Translations under genes and position numbers: made by a program
Assembly: GCF_007655135.1 (NCBI RefSeq)
Contig: NW_022204076.1
Coordinates: 1 to 64,000 of the forward strand
Reading direction: 5' to 3'
Origin: Punica granatum
Taxonomy: Eukaryota > Streptophyta > Magnoliopsida > Myrtales > Lythraceae
Length of the DNA stretch: 64,000 bases
The notes under the pieces: model-generated
What the model saw: the letters and a program-made list of their open reading frames with translations, nothing else
What the model was told of the DNA's origin: nothing
The model's database searches: none
In this document: piece after piece, positions 18,201-33,200 of the stretch
Layout: each line of letters opens with the position of its first letter
How positions within the stretch are numbered: position 1 is the stretch's first letter

Positions 18201-21200
18201 GAACTTGCGGTGCTGGAAAGTAAACTCGCACGGGTTAGCAGACCCTCCAAGGTTGCAAGAGGCACGAGCGAGGTGGCTCGGCGAACTTGCGGTGCTGGAA
18301 AGTAAACTCGCACGGGTTAGCAGACCCTCCAAGGTTGCAAGAGGCACGAGCGAGGTGGCTCGGCGAACTTGCGGTGCTGGAAAGTAAACTCGCACGGGTT
18401 AGCAGACCCTCCAAGGTTGCAAGAGGCACGAGCGAGGTGGCTCGGCGAACTTGCGGTGCTGGAAAGTAAACTCGCACGGGTTAGCAGACCCTCCAAGGTT
18501 GCAAGAGGCACGAGCGAGGTGGCTCGGCGAACTTGCGGTGCTGGAAAGTAAACTCGCACGGGTTAGCAGACCCTCCAAGGTTGCAAGAGGCACGAGCGAG
18601 GTGGCTCGGCGAACTTGCGGTGCTGGAAAGTAAACTCGCACGGGTTAGCAGACCCTCCAAGGTTGCAAGAGGCACGAGCGAGGTGGCTCGGCGAACTTGC
18701 GGTGCTGGAAAGTAAACTCGCACGGGTTAGCAGACCCTCCAAGGTTGCAAGAGGCACGAGCGAGGTGGCTCGGCGAACTTGCGGTGCTGGAAAGTAAACT
18801 CGCACGGGTTAGCAGACCCTCCAAGGTTGCAAGAGGCACGAGCGAGGTGGCTCGGCGAACTTGCGGTGCTGGAAAGTAAACTCGCACGGGTTAGCAGACC
18901 CTCCAAGGTTGCAAGAGGCACGAGCGAGGTGGCTCGGCGAACTTGCGGTGCTGGAAAGTAAACTCGCACGGGTTAGCAGACCCTCCAAGGTTGCAAGAGG
19001 CACGAGCGAGGTGGCTCGGCGAACTTGCGGTGCTGGAAAGTAAACTCGCACGGGTTAGCAGACCCTCCAAGGTTGCAAGAGGCACGAGCGAGGTGGCTCG
19101 GCGAACTTGCGGTGCTGGAAAGTAAACTCGCACGGGTTAGCAGACCCTCCAAGGTTGCAAGAGGCACGAGCGAGGTGGCTCGGCGAACTTGCGGTGCTGG
19201 AAAGTAAACTCGCACGGGTTAGCAGACCCTCCAAGGTTGCAAGAGGCACGAGCGAGGTGGCTCGGCGAACTTGCGGTGCTGGAAAGTAAACTCGCACGGG
19301 TTAGCAGACCCTCCAAGGTTGCAAGAGGCACGAGCGAGGTGGCTCGGCGAACTTGCGGTGCTGGAAAGTAAACTCGCACGGGTTAGCAGACCCTCCAAGG
19401 TTGCAAGAGGCACGAGCGAGGTGGCTCGGCGAACTTGCGGTGCTGGAAAGTAAACTCGCACGGGTTAGCAGACCCTCCAAGGTTGCAAGAGGCACGAGCG
19501 AGGTGGCTCGGCGAACTTGCGGTGCTGGAAAGTAAACTCGCACGGGTTAGCAGACCCTCCAAGGTTGCAAGAGGCACGAGCGAGGTGGCTCGGCGAACTT
19601 GCGGTGCTGGAAAGTAAACTCGCACGGGTTAGCAGACCCTCCAAGGTTGCAAGAGGCACGAGCGAGGTGGCTCGGCGAACTTGCGGTGCTGGAAAGTAAA
19701 CTCGCACGGGTTAGCAGACCCTCCAAGGTTGCAAGAGGCACGAGCGAGGTGGCTCGGCGAACTTGCGGTGCTGGAAAGTAAACTCGCACGGGTTAGCAGA
19801 CCCTCCAAGGTTGCAAGAGGCACGAGCGAGGTGGCTCGGCGAACTTGCGGTGCTGGAAAGTAAACTCGCACGGGTTAGCAGACCCTCCAAGGTTGCAAGA
19901 GGCACGAGCGAGGTGGCTCGGCGAACTTGCGGTGCTGGAAAGTAAACTCGCACGGGTTAGCAGACCCTCCAAGGTTGCAAGAGGCACGAGCGAGGTGGCT
20001 CGGCGAACTTGCGGTGCTGGAAAGTAAACTCGCACGGGTTAGCAGACCCTCCAAGGTTGCAAGAGGCACGAGCGAGGTGGCTCGGCGAACTTGCGGTGCT
20101 GGAAAGTAAACTCGCACGGGTTAGCAGACCCTCCAAGGTTGCAAGAGGCACGAGCGAGGTGGCTCGGCGAACTTGCGGTGCTGGAAAGTAAACTCGCACG
20201 GGTTAGCAGACCCTCCAAGGTTGCAAGAGGCACGAGCGAGGTGGCTCGGCGAACTTGCGGTGCTGGAAAGTAAACTCGCACGGGTTAGCAGACCCTCCAA
20301 GGTTGCAAGAGGCACGAGCGAGGTGGCTCGGCGAACTTGCGGTGCTGGAAAGTAAACTCGCACGGGTTAGCAGACCCTCCAAGGTTGCAAGAGGCACGAG
20401 CGAGGTGGCTCGGCGAACTTGCGGTGCTGGAAAGTAAACTCGCACGGGTTAGCAGACCCTCCAAGGTTGCAAGAGGCACGAGCGAGGTGGCTCGGCGAAC
20501 TTGCGGTGCTGGAAAGTAAACTCGCACGGGTTAGCAGACCCTCCAAGGTTGCAAGAGGCACGAGCGAGGTGGCTCGGCGAACTTGCGGTGCTGGAAAGTA
20601 AACTCGCACGGGTTAGCAGACCCTCCAAGGTTGCAAGAGGCACGAGCGAGGTGGCTCGGCGAACTTGCGGTGCTGGAAAGTAAACTCGCACGGGTTAGCA
20701 GACCCTCCAAGGTTGCAAGAGGCACGAGCGAGGTGGCTCGGCGAACTTGCGGTGCTGGAAAGTAAACTCGCACGGGTTAGCAGACCCTCCAAGGTTGCAA
20801 GAGGCACGAGCGAGGTGGCTCGGCGAACTTGCGGTGCTGGAAAGTAAACTCGCACGGGTTAGCAGACCCTCCAAGGTTGCAAGAGGCACGAGCGAGGTGG
20901 CTCGGCGAACTTGCGGTGCTGGAAAGTAAACTCGCACGGGTTAGCAGACCCTCCAAGGTTGCAAGAGGCACGAGCGAGGTGGCTCGGCGAACTTGCGGTG
21001 CTGGAAAGTAAACTCGCACGGGTTAGCAGACCCTCCAAGGTTGCAAGAGGCACGAGCGAGGTGGCTCGGCGAACTTGCGGTGCTGGAAAGTAAACTCGCA
21101 CGGGTTAGCAGACCCTCCAAGGTTGCAAGAGGCACGAGCGAGGTGGCTCGGCGAACTTGCGGTGCTGGAAAGTAAACTCGCACGGGTTAGCAGACCCTCC

Positions 21201-24200
21201 AAGGTTGCAAGAGGCACGAGCGAGGTGGCTCGGCGAACTTGCGGTGCTGGAAAGTAAACTCGCACGGGTTAGCAGACCCTCCAAGGTTGCAAGAGGCACG
21301 AGCGAGGTGGCTCGGCGAACTTGCGGTGCTGGAAAGTAAACTCGCACGGGTTAGCAGACCCTCCAAGGTTGCAAGAGGCACGAGCGAGGTGGCTCGGCGA
21401 ACTTGCGGTGCTGGAAAGTAAACTCGCACGGGTTAGCAGACCCTCCAAGGTTGCAAGAGGCACGAGCGAGGTGGCTCGGCGAACTTGCGGTGCTGGAAAG
21501 TAAACTCGCACGGGTTAGCAGACCCTCCAAGGTTGCAAGAGGCACGAGCGAGGTGGCTCGGCGAACTTGCGGTGCTGGAAAGTAAACTCGCACGGGTTAG
21601 CAGACCCTCCAAGGTTGCAAGAGGCACGAGCGAGGTGGCTCGGCGAACTTGCGGTGCTGGAAAGTAAACTCGCACGGGTTAGCAGACCCTCCAAGGTTGC
21701 AAGAGGCACGAGCGAGGTGGCTCGGCGAACTTGCGGTGCTGGAAAGTAAACTCGCACGGGTTAGCAGACCCTCCAAGGTTGCAAGAGGCACGAGCGAGGT
21801 GGCTCGGCGAACTTGCGGTGCTGGAAAGTAAACTCGCACGGGTTAGCAGACCCTCCAAGGTTGCAAGAGGCACGAGCGAGGTGGCTCGGCGAACTTGCGG
21901 TGCTGGAAAGTAAACTCGCACGGGTTAGCAGACCCTCCAAGGTTGCAAGAGGCACGAGCGAGGTGGCTCGGCGAACTTGCGGTGCTGGAAAGTAAACTCG
22001 CACGGGTTAGCAGACCCTCCAAGGTTGCAAGAGGCACGAGCGAGGTGGCTCGGCGAACTTGCGGTGCTGGAAAGTAAACTCGCACGGGTTAGCAGACCCT
22101 CCAAGGTTGCAAGAGGCACGAGCGAGGTGGCTCGGCGAACTTGCGGTGCTGGAAAGTAAACTCGCACGGGTTAGCAGACCCTCCAAGGTTGCAAGAGGCA
22201 CGAGCGAGGTGGCTCGGCGAACTTGCGGTGCTGGAAAGTAAACTCGCACGGGTTAGCAGACCCTCCAAGGTTGCAAGAGGCACGAGCGAGGTGGCTCGGC
22301 GAACTTGCGGTGCTGGAAAGTAAACTCGCACGGGTTAGCAGACCCTCCAAGGTTGCAAGAGGCACGAGCGAGGTGGCTCGGCGAACTTGCGGTGCTGGAA
22401 AGTAAACTCGCACGGGTTAGCAGACCCTCCAAGGTTGCAAGAGGCACGAGCGAGGTGGCTCGGCGAACTTGCGGTGCTGGAAAGTAAACTCGCACGGGTT
22501 AGCAGACCCTCCAAGGTTGCAAGAGGCACGAGCGAGGTGGCTCGGCGAACTTGCGGTGCTGGAAAGTAAACTCGCACGGGTTAGCAGACCCTCCAAGGTT
22601 GCAAGAGGCACGAGCGAGGTGGCTCGGCGAACTTGCGGTGCTGGAAAGTAAACTCGCACGGGTTAGCAGACCCTCCAAGGTTGCAAGAGGCACGAGCGAG
22701 GTGGCTCGGCGAACTTGCGGTGCTGGAAAGTAAACTCGCACGGGTTAGCAGACCCTCCAAGGTTGCAAGAGGCACGAGCGAGGTGGCTCGGCGAACTTGC
22801 GGTGCTGGAAAGTAAACTCGCACGGGTTAGCAGACCCTCCAAGGTTGCAAGAGGCACGAGCGAGGTGGCTCGGCGAACTTGCGGTGCTGGAAAGTAAACT
22901 CGCACGGGTTAGCAGACCCTCCAAGGTTGCAAGAGGCACGAGCGAGGTGGCTCGGCGAACTTGCGGTGCTGGAAAGTAAACTCGCACGGGTTAGCAGACC
23001 CTCCAAGGTTGCAAGAGGCACGAGCGAGGTGGCTCGGCGAACTTGCGGTGCTGGAAAGTAAACTCGCACGGGTTAGCAGACCCTCCAAGGTTGCAAGAGG
23101 CACGAGCGAGGTGGCTCGGCGAACTTGCGGTGCTGGAAAGTAAACTCGCACGGGTTAGCAGACCCTCCAAGGTTGCAAGAGGCACGAGCGAGGTGGCTCG
23201 GCGAACTTGCGGTGCTGGAAAGTAAACTCGCACGGGTTAGCAGACCCTCCAAGGTTGCAAGAGGCACGAGCGAGGTGGCTCGGCGAACTTGCGGTGCTGG
23301 AAAGTAAACTCGCACGGGTTAGCAGACCCTCCAAGGTTGCAAGAGGCACGAGCGAGGTGGCTCGGCGAACTTGCGGTGCTGGAAAGTAAACTCGCACGGG
23401 TTAGCAGACCCTCCAAGGTTGCAAGAGGCACGAGCGAGGTGGCTCGGCGAACTTGCGGTGCTGGAAAGTAAACTCGCACGGGTTAGCAGACCCTCCAAGG
23501 TTGCAAGAGGCACGAGCGAGGTGGCTCGGCGAACTTGCGGTGCTGGAAAGTAAACTCGCACGGGTTAGCAGACCCTCCAAGGTTGCAAGAGGCACGAGCG
23601 AGGTGGCTCGGCGAACTTGCGGTGCTGGAAAGTAAACTCGCACGGGTTAGCAGACCCTCCAAGGTTGCAAGAGGCACGAGCGAGGTGGCTCGGCGAACTT
23701 GCGGTGCTGGAAAGTAAACTCGCACGGGTTAGCAGACCCTCCAAGGTTGCAAGAGGCACGAGCGAGGTGGCTCGGCGAACTTGCGGTGCTGGAAAGTAAA
23801 CTCGCACGGGTTAGCAGACCCTCCAAGGTTGCAAGAGGCACGAGCGAGGTGGCTCGGCGAACTTGCGGTGCTGGAAAGTAAACTCGCACGGGTTAGCAGA
23901 CCCTCCAAGGTTGCAAGAGGCACGAGCGAGGTGGCTCGGCGAACTTGCGGTGCTGGAAAGTAAACTCGCACGGGTTAGCAGACCCTCCAAGGTTGCAAGA
24001 GGCACGAGCGAGGTGGCTCGGCGAACTTGCGGTGCTGGAAAGTAAACTCGCACGGGTTAGCAGACCCTCCAAGGTTGCAAGAGGCACGAGCGAGGTGGCT
24101 CGGCGAACTTGCGGTGCTGGAAAGTAAACTCGCACGGGTTAGCAGACCCTCCAAGGTTGCAAGAGGCACGAGCGAGGTGGCTCGGCGAACTTGCGGTGCT

Positions 24201-27200
24201 GGAAAGTAAACTCGCACGGGTTAGCAGACCCTCCAAGGTTGCAAGAGGCACGAGCGAGGTGGCTCGGCGAACTTGCGGTGCTGGAAAGTAAACTCGCACG
24301 GGTTAGCAGACCCTCCAAGGTTGCAAGAGGCACGAGCGAGGTGGCTCGGCGAACTTGCGGTGCTGGAAAGTAAACTCGCACGGGTTAGCAGACCCTCCAA
24401 GGTTGCAAGAGGCACGAGCGAGGTGGCTCGGCGAACTTGCGGTGCTGGAAAGTAAACTCGCACGGGTTAGCAGACCCTCCAAGGTTGCAAGAGGCACGAG
24501 CGAGGTGGCTCGGCGAACTTGCGGTGCTGGAAAGTAAACTCGCACGGGTTAGCAGACCCTCCAAGGTTGCAAGAGGCACGAGCGAGGTGGCTCGGCGAAC
24601 TTGCGGTGCTGGAAAGTAAACTCGCACGGGTTAGCAGACCCTCCAAGGTTGCAAGAGGCACGAGCGAGGTGGCTCGGCGAACTTGCGGTGCTGGAAAGTA
24701 AACTCGCACGGGTTAGCAGACCCTCCAAGGTTGCAAGAGGCACGAGCGAGGTGGCTCGGCGAACTTGCGGTGCTGGAAAGTAAACTCGCACGGGTTAGCA
24801 GACCCTCCAAGGTTGCAAGAGGCACGAGCGAGGTGGCTCGGCGAACTTGCGGTGCTGGAAAGTAAACTCGCACGGGTTAGCAGACCCTCCAAGGTTGCAA
24901 GAGGCACGAGCGAGGTGGCTCGGCGAACTTGCGGTGCTGGAAAGTAAACTCGCACGGGTTAGCAGACCCTCCAAGGTTGCAAGAGGCACGAGCGAGGTGG
25001 CTCGGCGAACTTGCGGTGCTGGAAAGTAAACTCGCACGGGTTAGCAGACCCTCCAAGGTTGCAAGAGGCACGAGCGAGGTGGCTCGGCGAACTTGCGGTG
25101 CTGGAAAGTAAACTCGCACGGGTTAGCAGACCCTCCAAGGTTGCAAGAGGCACGAGCGAGGTGGCTCGGCGAACTTGCGGTGCTGGAAAGTAAACTCGCA
25201 CGGGTTAGCAGACCCTCCAAGGTTGCAAGAGGCACGAGCGAGGTGGCTCGGCGAACTTGCGGTGCTGGAAAGTAAACTCGCACGGGTTAGCAGACCCTCC
25301 AAGGTTGCAAGAGGCACGAGCGAGGTGGCTCGGCGAACTTGCGGTGCTGGAAAGTAAACTCGCACGGGTTAGCAGACCCTCCAAGGTTGCAAGAGGCACG
25401 AGCGAGGTGGCTCGGCGAACTTGCGGTGCTGGAAAGTAAACTCGCACGGGTTAGCAGACCCTCCAAGGTTGCAAGAGGCACGAGCGAGGTGGCTCGGCGA
25501 ACTTGCGGTGCTGGAAAGTAAACTCGCACGGGTTAGCAGACCCTCCAAGGTTGCAAGAGGCACGAGCGAGGTGGCTCGGCGAACTTGCGGTGCTGGAAAG
25601 TAAACTCGCACGGGTTAGCAGACCCTCCAAGGTTGCAAGAGGCACGAGCGAGGTGGCTCGGCGAACTTGCGGTGCTGGAAAGTAAACTCGCACGGGTTAG
25701 CAGACCCTCCAAGGTTGCAAGAGGCACGAGCGAGGTGGCTCGGCGAACTTGCGGTGCTGGAAAGTAAACTCGCACGGGTTAGCAGACCCTCCAAGGTTGC
25801 AAGAGGCACGAGCGAGGTGGCTCGGCGAACTTGCGGTGCTGGAAAGTAAACTCGCACGGGTTAGCAGACCCTCCAAGGTTGCAAGAGGCACGAGCGAGGT
25901 GGCTCGGCGAACTTGCGGTGCTGGAAAGTAAACTCGCACGGGTTAGCAGACCCTCCAAGGTTGCAAGAGGCACGAGCGAGGTGGCTCGGCGAACTTGCGG
26001 TGCTGGAAAGTAAACTCGCACGGGTTAGCAGACCCTCCAAGGTTGCAAGAGGCACGAGCGAGGTGGCTCGGCGAACTTGCGGTGCTGGAAAGTAAACTCG
26101 CACGGGTTAGCAGACCCTCCAAGGTTGCAAGAGGCACGAGCGAGGTGGCTCGGCGAACTTGCGGTGCTGGAAAGTAAACTCGCACGGGTTAGCAGACCCT
26201 CCAAGGTTGCAAGAGGCACGAGCGAGGTGGCTCGGCGAACTTGCGGTGCTGGAAAGTAAACTCGCACGGGTTAGCAGACCCTCCAAGGTTGCAAGAGGCA
26301 CGAGCGAGGTGGCTCGGCGAACTTGCGGTGCTGGAAAGTAAACTCGCACGGGTTAGCAGACCCTCCAAGGTTGCAAGAGGCACGAGCGAGGTGGCTCGGC
26401 GAACTTGCGGTGCTGGAAAGTAAACTCGCACGGGTTAGCAGACCCTCCAAGGTTGCAAGAGGCACGAGCGAGGTGGCTCGGCGAACTTGCGGTGCTGGAA
26501 AGTAAACTCGCACGGGTTAGCAGACCCTCCAAGGTTGCAAGAGGCACGAGCGAGGTGGCTCGGCGAACTTGCGGTGCTGGAAAGTAAACTCGCACGGGTT
26601 AGCAGACCCTCCAAGGTTGCAAGAGGCACGAGCGAGGTGGCTCGGCGAACTTGCGGTGCTGGAAAGTAAACTCGCACGGGTTAGCAGACCCTCCAAGGTT
26701 GCAAGAGGCACGAGCGAGGTGGCTCGGCGAACTTGCGGTGCTGGAAAGTAAACTCGCACGGGTTAGCAGACCCTCCAAGGTTGCAAGAGGCACGAGCGAG
26801 GTGGCTCGGCGAACTTGCGGTGCTGGAAAGTAAACTCGCACGGGTTAGCAGACCCTCCAAGGTTGCAAGAGGCACGAGCGAGGTGGCTCGGCGAACTTGC
26901 GGTGCTGGAAAGTAAACTCGCACGGGTTAGCAGACCCTCCAAGGTTGCAAGAGGCACGAGCGAGGTGGCTCGGCGAACTTGCGGTGCTGGAAAGTAAACT
27001 CGCACGGGTTAGCAGACCCTCCAAGGTTGCAAGAGGCACGAGCGAGGTGGCTCGGCGAACTTGCGGTGCTGGAAAGTAAACTCGCACGGGTTAGCAGACC
27101 CTCCAAGGTTGCAAGAGGCACGAGCGAGGTGGCTCGGCGAACTTGCGGTGCTGGAAAGTAAACTCGCACGGGTTAGCAGACCCTCCAAGGTTGCAAGAGG

Positions 27201-30200
27201 CACGAGCGAGGTGGCTCGGCGAACTTGCGGTGCTGGAAAGTAAACTCGCACGGGTTAGCAGACCCTCCAAGGTTGCAAGAGGCACGAGCGAGGTGGCTCG
27301 GCGAACTTGCGGTGCTGGAAAGTAAACTCGCACGGGTTAGCAGACCCTCCAAGGTTGCAAGAGGCACGAGCGAGGTGGCTCGGCGAACTTGCGGTGCTGG
27401 AAAGTAAACTCGCACGGGTTAGCAGACCCTCCAAGGTTGCAAGAGGCACGAGCGAGGTGGCTCGGCGAACTTGCGGTGCTGGAAAGTAAACTCGCACGGG
27501 TTAGCAGACCCTCCAAGGTTGCAAGAGGCACGAGCGAGGTGGCTCGGCGAACTTGCGGTGCTGGAAAGTAAACTCGCACGGGTTAGCAGACCCTCCAAGG
27601 TTGCAAGAGGCACGAGCGAGGTGGCTCGGCGAACTTGCGGTGCTGGAAAGTAAACTCGCACGGGTTAGCAGACCCTCCAAGGTTGCAAGAGGCACGAGCG
27701 AGGTGGCTCGGCGAACTTGCGGTGCTGGAAAGTAAACTCGCACGGGTTAGCAGACCCTCCAAGGTTGCAAGAGGCACGAGCGAGGTGGCTCGGCGAACTT
27801 GCGGTGCTGGAAAGTAAACTCGCACGGGTTAGCAGACCCTCCAAGGTTGCAAGAGGCACGAGCGAGGTGGCTCGGCGAACTTGCGGTGCTGGAAAGTAAA
27901 CTCGCACGGGTTAGCAGACCCTCCAAGGTTGCAAGAGGCACGAGCGAGGTGGCTCGGCGAACTTGCGGTGCTGGAAAGTAAACTCGCACGGGTTAGCAGA
28001 CCCTCCAAGGTTGCAAGAGGCACGAGCGAGGTGGCTCGGCGAACTTGCGGTGCTGGAAAGTAAACTCGCACGGGTTAGCAGACCCTCCAAGGTTGCAAGA
28101 GGCACGAGCGAGGTGGCTCGGCGAACTTGCGGTGCTGGAAAGTAAACTCGCACGGGTTAGCAGACCCTCCAAGGTTGCAAGAGGCACGAGCGAGGTGGCT
28201 CGGCGAACTTGCGGTGCTGGAAAGTAAACTCGCACGGGTTAGCAGACCCTCCAAGGTTGCAAGAGGCACGAGCGAGGTGGCTCGGCGAACTTGCGGTGCT
28301 GGAAAGTAAACTCGCACGGGTTAGCAGACCCTCCAAGGTTGCAAGAGGCACGAGCGAGGTGGCTCGGCGAACTTGCGGTGCTGGAAAGTAAACTCGCACG
28401 GGTTAGCAGACCCTCCAAGGTTGCAAGAGGCACGAGCGAGGTGGCTCGGCGAACTTGCGGTGCTGGAAAGTAAACTCGCACGGGTTAGCAGACCCTCCAA
28501 GGTTGCAAGAGGCACGAGCGAGGTGGCTCGGCGAACTTGCGGTGCTGGAAAGTAAACTCGCACGGGTTAGCAGACCCTCCAAGGTTGCAAGAGGCACGAG
28601 CGAGGTGGCTCGGCGAACTTGCGGTGCTGGAAAGTAAACTCGCACGGGTTAGCAGACCCTCCAAGGTTGCAAGAGGCACGAGCGAGGTGGCTCGGCGAAC
28701 TTGCGGTGCTGGAAAGTAAACTCGCACGGGTTAGCAGACCCTCCAAGGTTGCAAGAGGCACGAGCGAGGTGGCTCGGCGAACTTGCGGTGCTGGAAAGTA
28801 AACTCGCACGGGTTAGCAGACCCTCCAAGGTTGCAAGAGGCACGAGCGAGGTGGCTCGGCGAACTTGCGGTGCTGGAAAGTAAACTCGCACGGGTTAGCA
28901 GACCCTCCAAGGTTGCAAGAGGCACGAGCGAGGTGGCTCGGCGAACTTGCGGTGCTGGAAAGTAAACTCGCACGGGTTAGCAGACCCTCCAAGGTTGCAA
29001 GAGGCACGAGCGAGGTGGCTCGGCGAACTTGCGGTGCTGGAAAGTAAACTCGCACGGGTTAGCAGACCCTCCAAGGTTGCAAGAGGCACGAGCGAGGTGG
29101 CTCGGCGAACTTGCGGTGCTGGAAAGTAAACTCGCACGGGTTAGCAGACCCTCCAAGGTTGCAAGAGGCACGAGCGAGGTGGCTCGGCGAACTTGCGGTG
29201 CTGGAAAGTAAACTCGCACGGGTTAGCAGACCCTCCAAGGTTGCAAGAGGCACGAGCGAGGTGGCTCGGCGAACTTGCGGTGCTGGAAAGTAAACTCGCA
29301 CGGGTTAGCAGACCCTCCAAGGTTGCAAGAGGCACGAGCGAGGTGGCTCGGCGAACTTGCGGTGCTGGAAAGTAAACTCGCACGGGTTAGCAGACCCTCC
29401 AAGGTTGCAAGAGGCACGAGCGAGGTGGCTCGGCGAACTTGCGGTGCTGGAAAGTAAACTCGCACGGGTTAGCAGACCCTCCAAGGTTGCAAGAGGCACG
29501 AGCGAGGTGGCTCGGCGAACTTGCGGTGCTGGAAAGTAAACTCGCACGGGTTAGCAGACCCTCCAAGGTTGCAAGAGGCACGAGCGAGGTGGCTCGGCGA
29601 ACTTGCGGTGCTGGAAAGTAAACTCGCACGGGTTAGCAGACCCTCCAAGGTTGCAAGAGGCACGAGCGAGGTGGCTCGGCGAACTTGCGGTGCTGGAAAG
29701 TAAACTCGCACGGGTTAGCAGACCCTCCAAGGTTGCAAGAGGCACGAGCGAGGTGGCTCGGCGAACTTGCGGTGCTGGAAAGTAAACTCGCACGGGTTAG
29801 CAGACCCTCCAAGGTTGCAAGAGGCACGAGCGAGGTGGCTCGGCGAACTTGCGGTGCTGGAAAGTAAACTCGCACGGGTTAGCAGACCCTCCAAGGTTGC
29901 AAGAGGCACGAGCGAGGTGGCTCGGCGAACTTGCGGTGCTGGAAAGTAAACTCGCACGGGTTAGCAGACCCTCCAAGGTTGCAAGAGGCACGAGCGAGGT
30001 GGCTCGGCGAACTTGCGGTGCTGGAAAGTAAACTCGCACGGGTTAGCAGACCCTCCAAGGTTGCAAGAGGCACGAGCGAGGTGGCTCGGCGAACTTGCGG
30101 TGCTGGAAAGTAAACTCGCACGGGTTAGCAGACCCTCCAAGGTTGCAAGAGGCACGAGCGAGGTGGCTCGGCGAACTTGCGGTGCTGGAAAGTAAACTCG

Positions 30201-33200
30201 CACGGGTTAGCAGACCCTCCAAGGTTGCAAGAGGCACGAGCGAGGTGGCTCGGCGAACTTGCGGTGCTGGAAAGTAAACTCGCACGGGTTAGCAGACCCT
30301 CCAAGGTTGCAAGAGGCACGAGCGAGGTGGCTCGGCGAACTTGCGGTGCTGGAAAGTAAACTCGCACGGGTTAGCAGACCCTCCAAGGTTGCAAGAGGCA
30401 CGAGCGAGGTGGCTCGGCGAACTTGCGGTGCTGGAAAGTAAACTCGCACGGGTTAGCAGACCCTCCAAGGTTGCAAGAGGCACGAGCGAGGTGGCTCGGC
30501 GAACTTGCGGTGCTGGAAAGTAAACTCGCACGGGTTAGCAGACCCTCCAAGGTTGCAAGAGGCACGAGCGAGGTGGCTCGGCGAACTTGCGGTGCTGGAA
30601 AGTAAACTCGCACGGGTTAGCAGACCCTCCAAGGTTGCAAGAGGCACGAGCGAGGTGGCTCGGCGAACTTGCGGTGCTGGAAAGTAAACTCGCACGGGTT
30701 AGCAGACCCTCCAAGGTTGCAAGAGGCACGAGCGAGGTGGCTCGGCGAACTTGCGGTGCTGGAAAGTAAACTCGCACGGGTTAGCAGACCCTCCAAGGTT
30801 GCAAGAGGCACGAGCGAGGTGGCTCGGCGAACTTGCGGTGCTGGAAAGTAAACTCGCACGGGTTAGCAGACCCTCCAAGGTTGCAAGAGGCACGAGCGAG
30901 GTGGCTCGGCGAACTTGCGGTGCTGGAAAGTAAACTCGCACGGGTTAGCAGACCCTCCAAGGTTGCAAGAGGCACGAGCGAGGTGGCTCGGCGAACTTGC
31001 GGTGCTGGAAAGTAAACTCGCACGGGTTAGCAGACCCTCCAAGGTTGCAAGAGGCACGAGCGAGGTGGCTCGGCGAACTTGCGGTGCTGGAAAGTAAACT
31101 CGCACGGGTTAGCAGACCCTCCAAGGTTGCAAGAGGCACGAGCGAGGTGGCTCGGCGAACTTGCGGTGCTGGAAAGTAAACTCGCACGGGTTAGCAGACC
31201 CTCCAAGGTTGCAAGAGGCACGAGCGAGGTGGCTCGGCGAACTTGCGGTGCTGGAAAGTAAACTCGCACGGGTTAGCAGACCCTCCAAGGTTGCAAGAGG
31301 CACGAGCGAGGTGGCTCGGCGAACTTGCGGTGCTGGAAAGTAAACTCGCACGGGTTAGCAGACCCTCCAAGGTTGCAAGAGGCACGAGCGAGGTGGCTCG
31401 GCGAACTTGCGGTGCTGGAAAGTAAACTCGCACGGGTTAGCAGACCCTCCAAGGTTGCAAGAGGCACGAGCGAGGTGGCTCGGCGAACTTGCGGTGCTGG
31501 AAAGTAAACTCGCACGGGTTAGCAGACCCTCCAAGGTTGCAAGAGGCACGAGCGAGGTGGCTCGGCGAACTTGCGGTGCTGGAAAGTAAACTCGCACGGG
31601 TTAGCAGACCCTCCAAGGTTGCAAGAGGCACGAGCGAGGTGGCTCGGCGAACTTGCGGTGCTGGAAAGTAAACTCGCACGGGTTAGCAGACCCTCCAAGG
31701 TTGCAAGAGGCACGAGCGAGGTGGCTCGGCGAACTTGCGGTGCTGGAAAGTAAACTCGCACGGGTTAGCAGACCCTCCAAGGTTGCAAGAGGCACGAGCG
31801 AGGTGGCTCGGCGAACTTGCGGTGCTGGAAAGTAAACTCGCACGGGTTAGCAGACCCTCCAAGGTTGCAAGAGGCACGAGCGAGGTGGCTCGGCGAACTT
31901 GCGGTGCTGGAAAGTAAACTCGCACGGGTTAGCAGACCCTCCAAGGTTGCAAGAGGCACGAGCGAGGTGGCTCGGCGAACTTGCGGTGCTGGAAAGTAAA
32001 CTCGCACGGGTTAGCAGACCCTCCAAGGTTGCAAGAGGCACGAGCGAGGTGGCTCGGCGAACTTGCGGTGCTGGAAAGTAAACTCGCACGGGTTAGCAGA
32101 CCCTCCAAGGTTGCAAGAGGCACGAGCGAGGTGGCTCGGCGAACTTGCGGTGCTGGAAAGTAAACTCGCACGGGTTAGCAGACCCTCCAAGGTTGCAAGA
32201 GGCACGAGCGAGGTGGCTCGGCGAACTTGCGGTGCTGGAAAGTAAACTCGCACGGGTTAGCAGACCCTCCAAGGTTGCAAGAGGCACGAGCGAGGTGGCT
32301 CGGCGAACTTGCGGTGCTGGAAAGTAAACTCGCACGGGTTAGCAGACCCTCCAAGGTTGCAAGAGGCACGAGCGAGGTGGCTCGGCGAACTTGCGGTGCT
32401 GGAAAGTAAACTCGCACGGGTTAGCAGACCCTCCAAGGTTGCAAGAGGCACGAGCGAGGTGGCTCGGCGAACTTGCGGTGCTGGAAAGTAAACTCGCACG
32501 GGTTAGCAGACCCTCCAAGGTTGCAAGAGGCACGAGCGAGGTGGCTCGGCGAACTTGCGGTGCTGGAAAGTAAACTCGCACGGGTTAGCAGACCCTCCAA
32601 GGTTGCAAGAGGCACGAGCGAGGTGGCTCGGCGAACTTGCGGTGCTGGAAAGTAAACTCGCACGGGTTAGCAGACCCTCCAAGGTTGCAAGAGGCACGAG
32701 CGAGGTGGCTCGGCGAACTTGCGGTGCTGGAAAGTAAACTCGCACGGGTTAGCAGACCCTCCAAGGTTGCAAGAGGCACGAGCGAGGTGGCTCGGCGAAC
32801 TTGCGGTGCTGGAAAGTAAACTCGCACGGGTTAGCAGACCCTCCAAGGTTGCAAGAGGCACGAGCGAGGTGGCTCGGCGAACTTGCGGTGCTGGAAAGTA
32901 AACTCGCACGGGTTAGCAGACCCTCCAAGGTTGCAAGAGGCACGAGCGAGGTGGCTCGGCGAACTTGCGGTGCTGGAAAGTAAACTCGCACGGGTTAGCA
33001 GACCCTCCAAGGTTGCAAGAGGCACGAGCGAGGTGGCTCGGCGAACTTGCGGTGCTGGAAAGTAAACTCGCACGGGTTAGCAGACCCTCCAAGGTTGCAA
33101 GAGGCACGAGCGAGGTGGCTCGGCGAACTTGCGGTGCTGGAAAGTAAACTCGCACGGGTTAGCAGACCCTCCAAGGTTGCAAGAGGCACGAGCGAGGTGG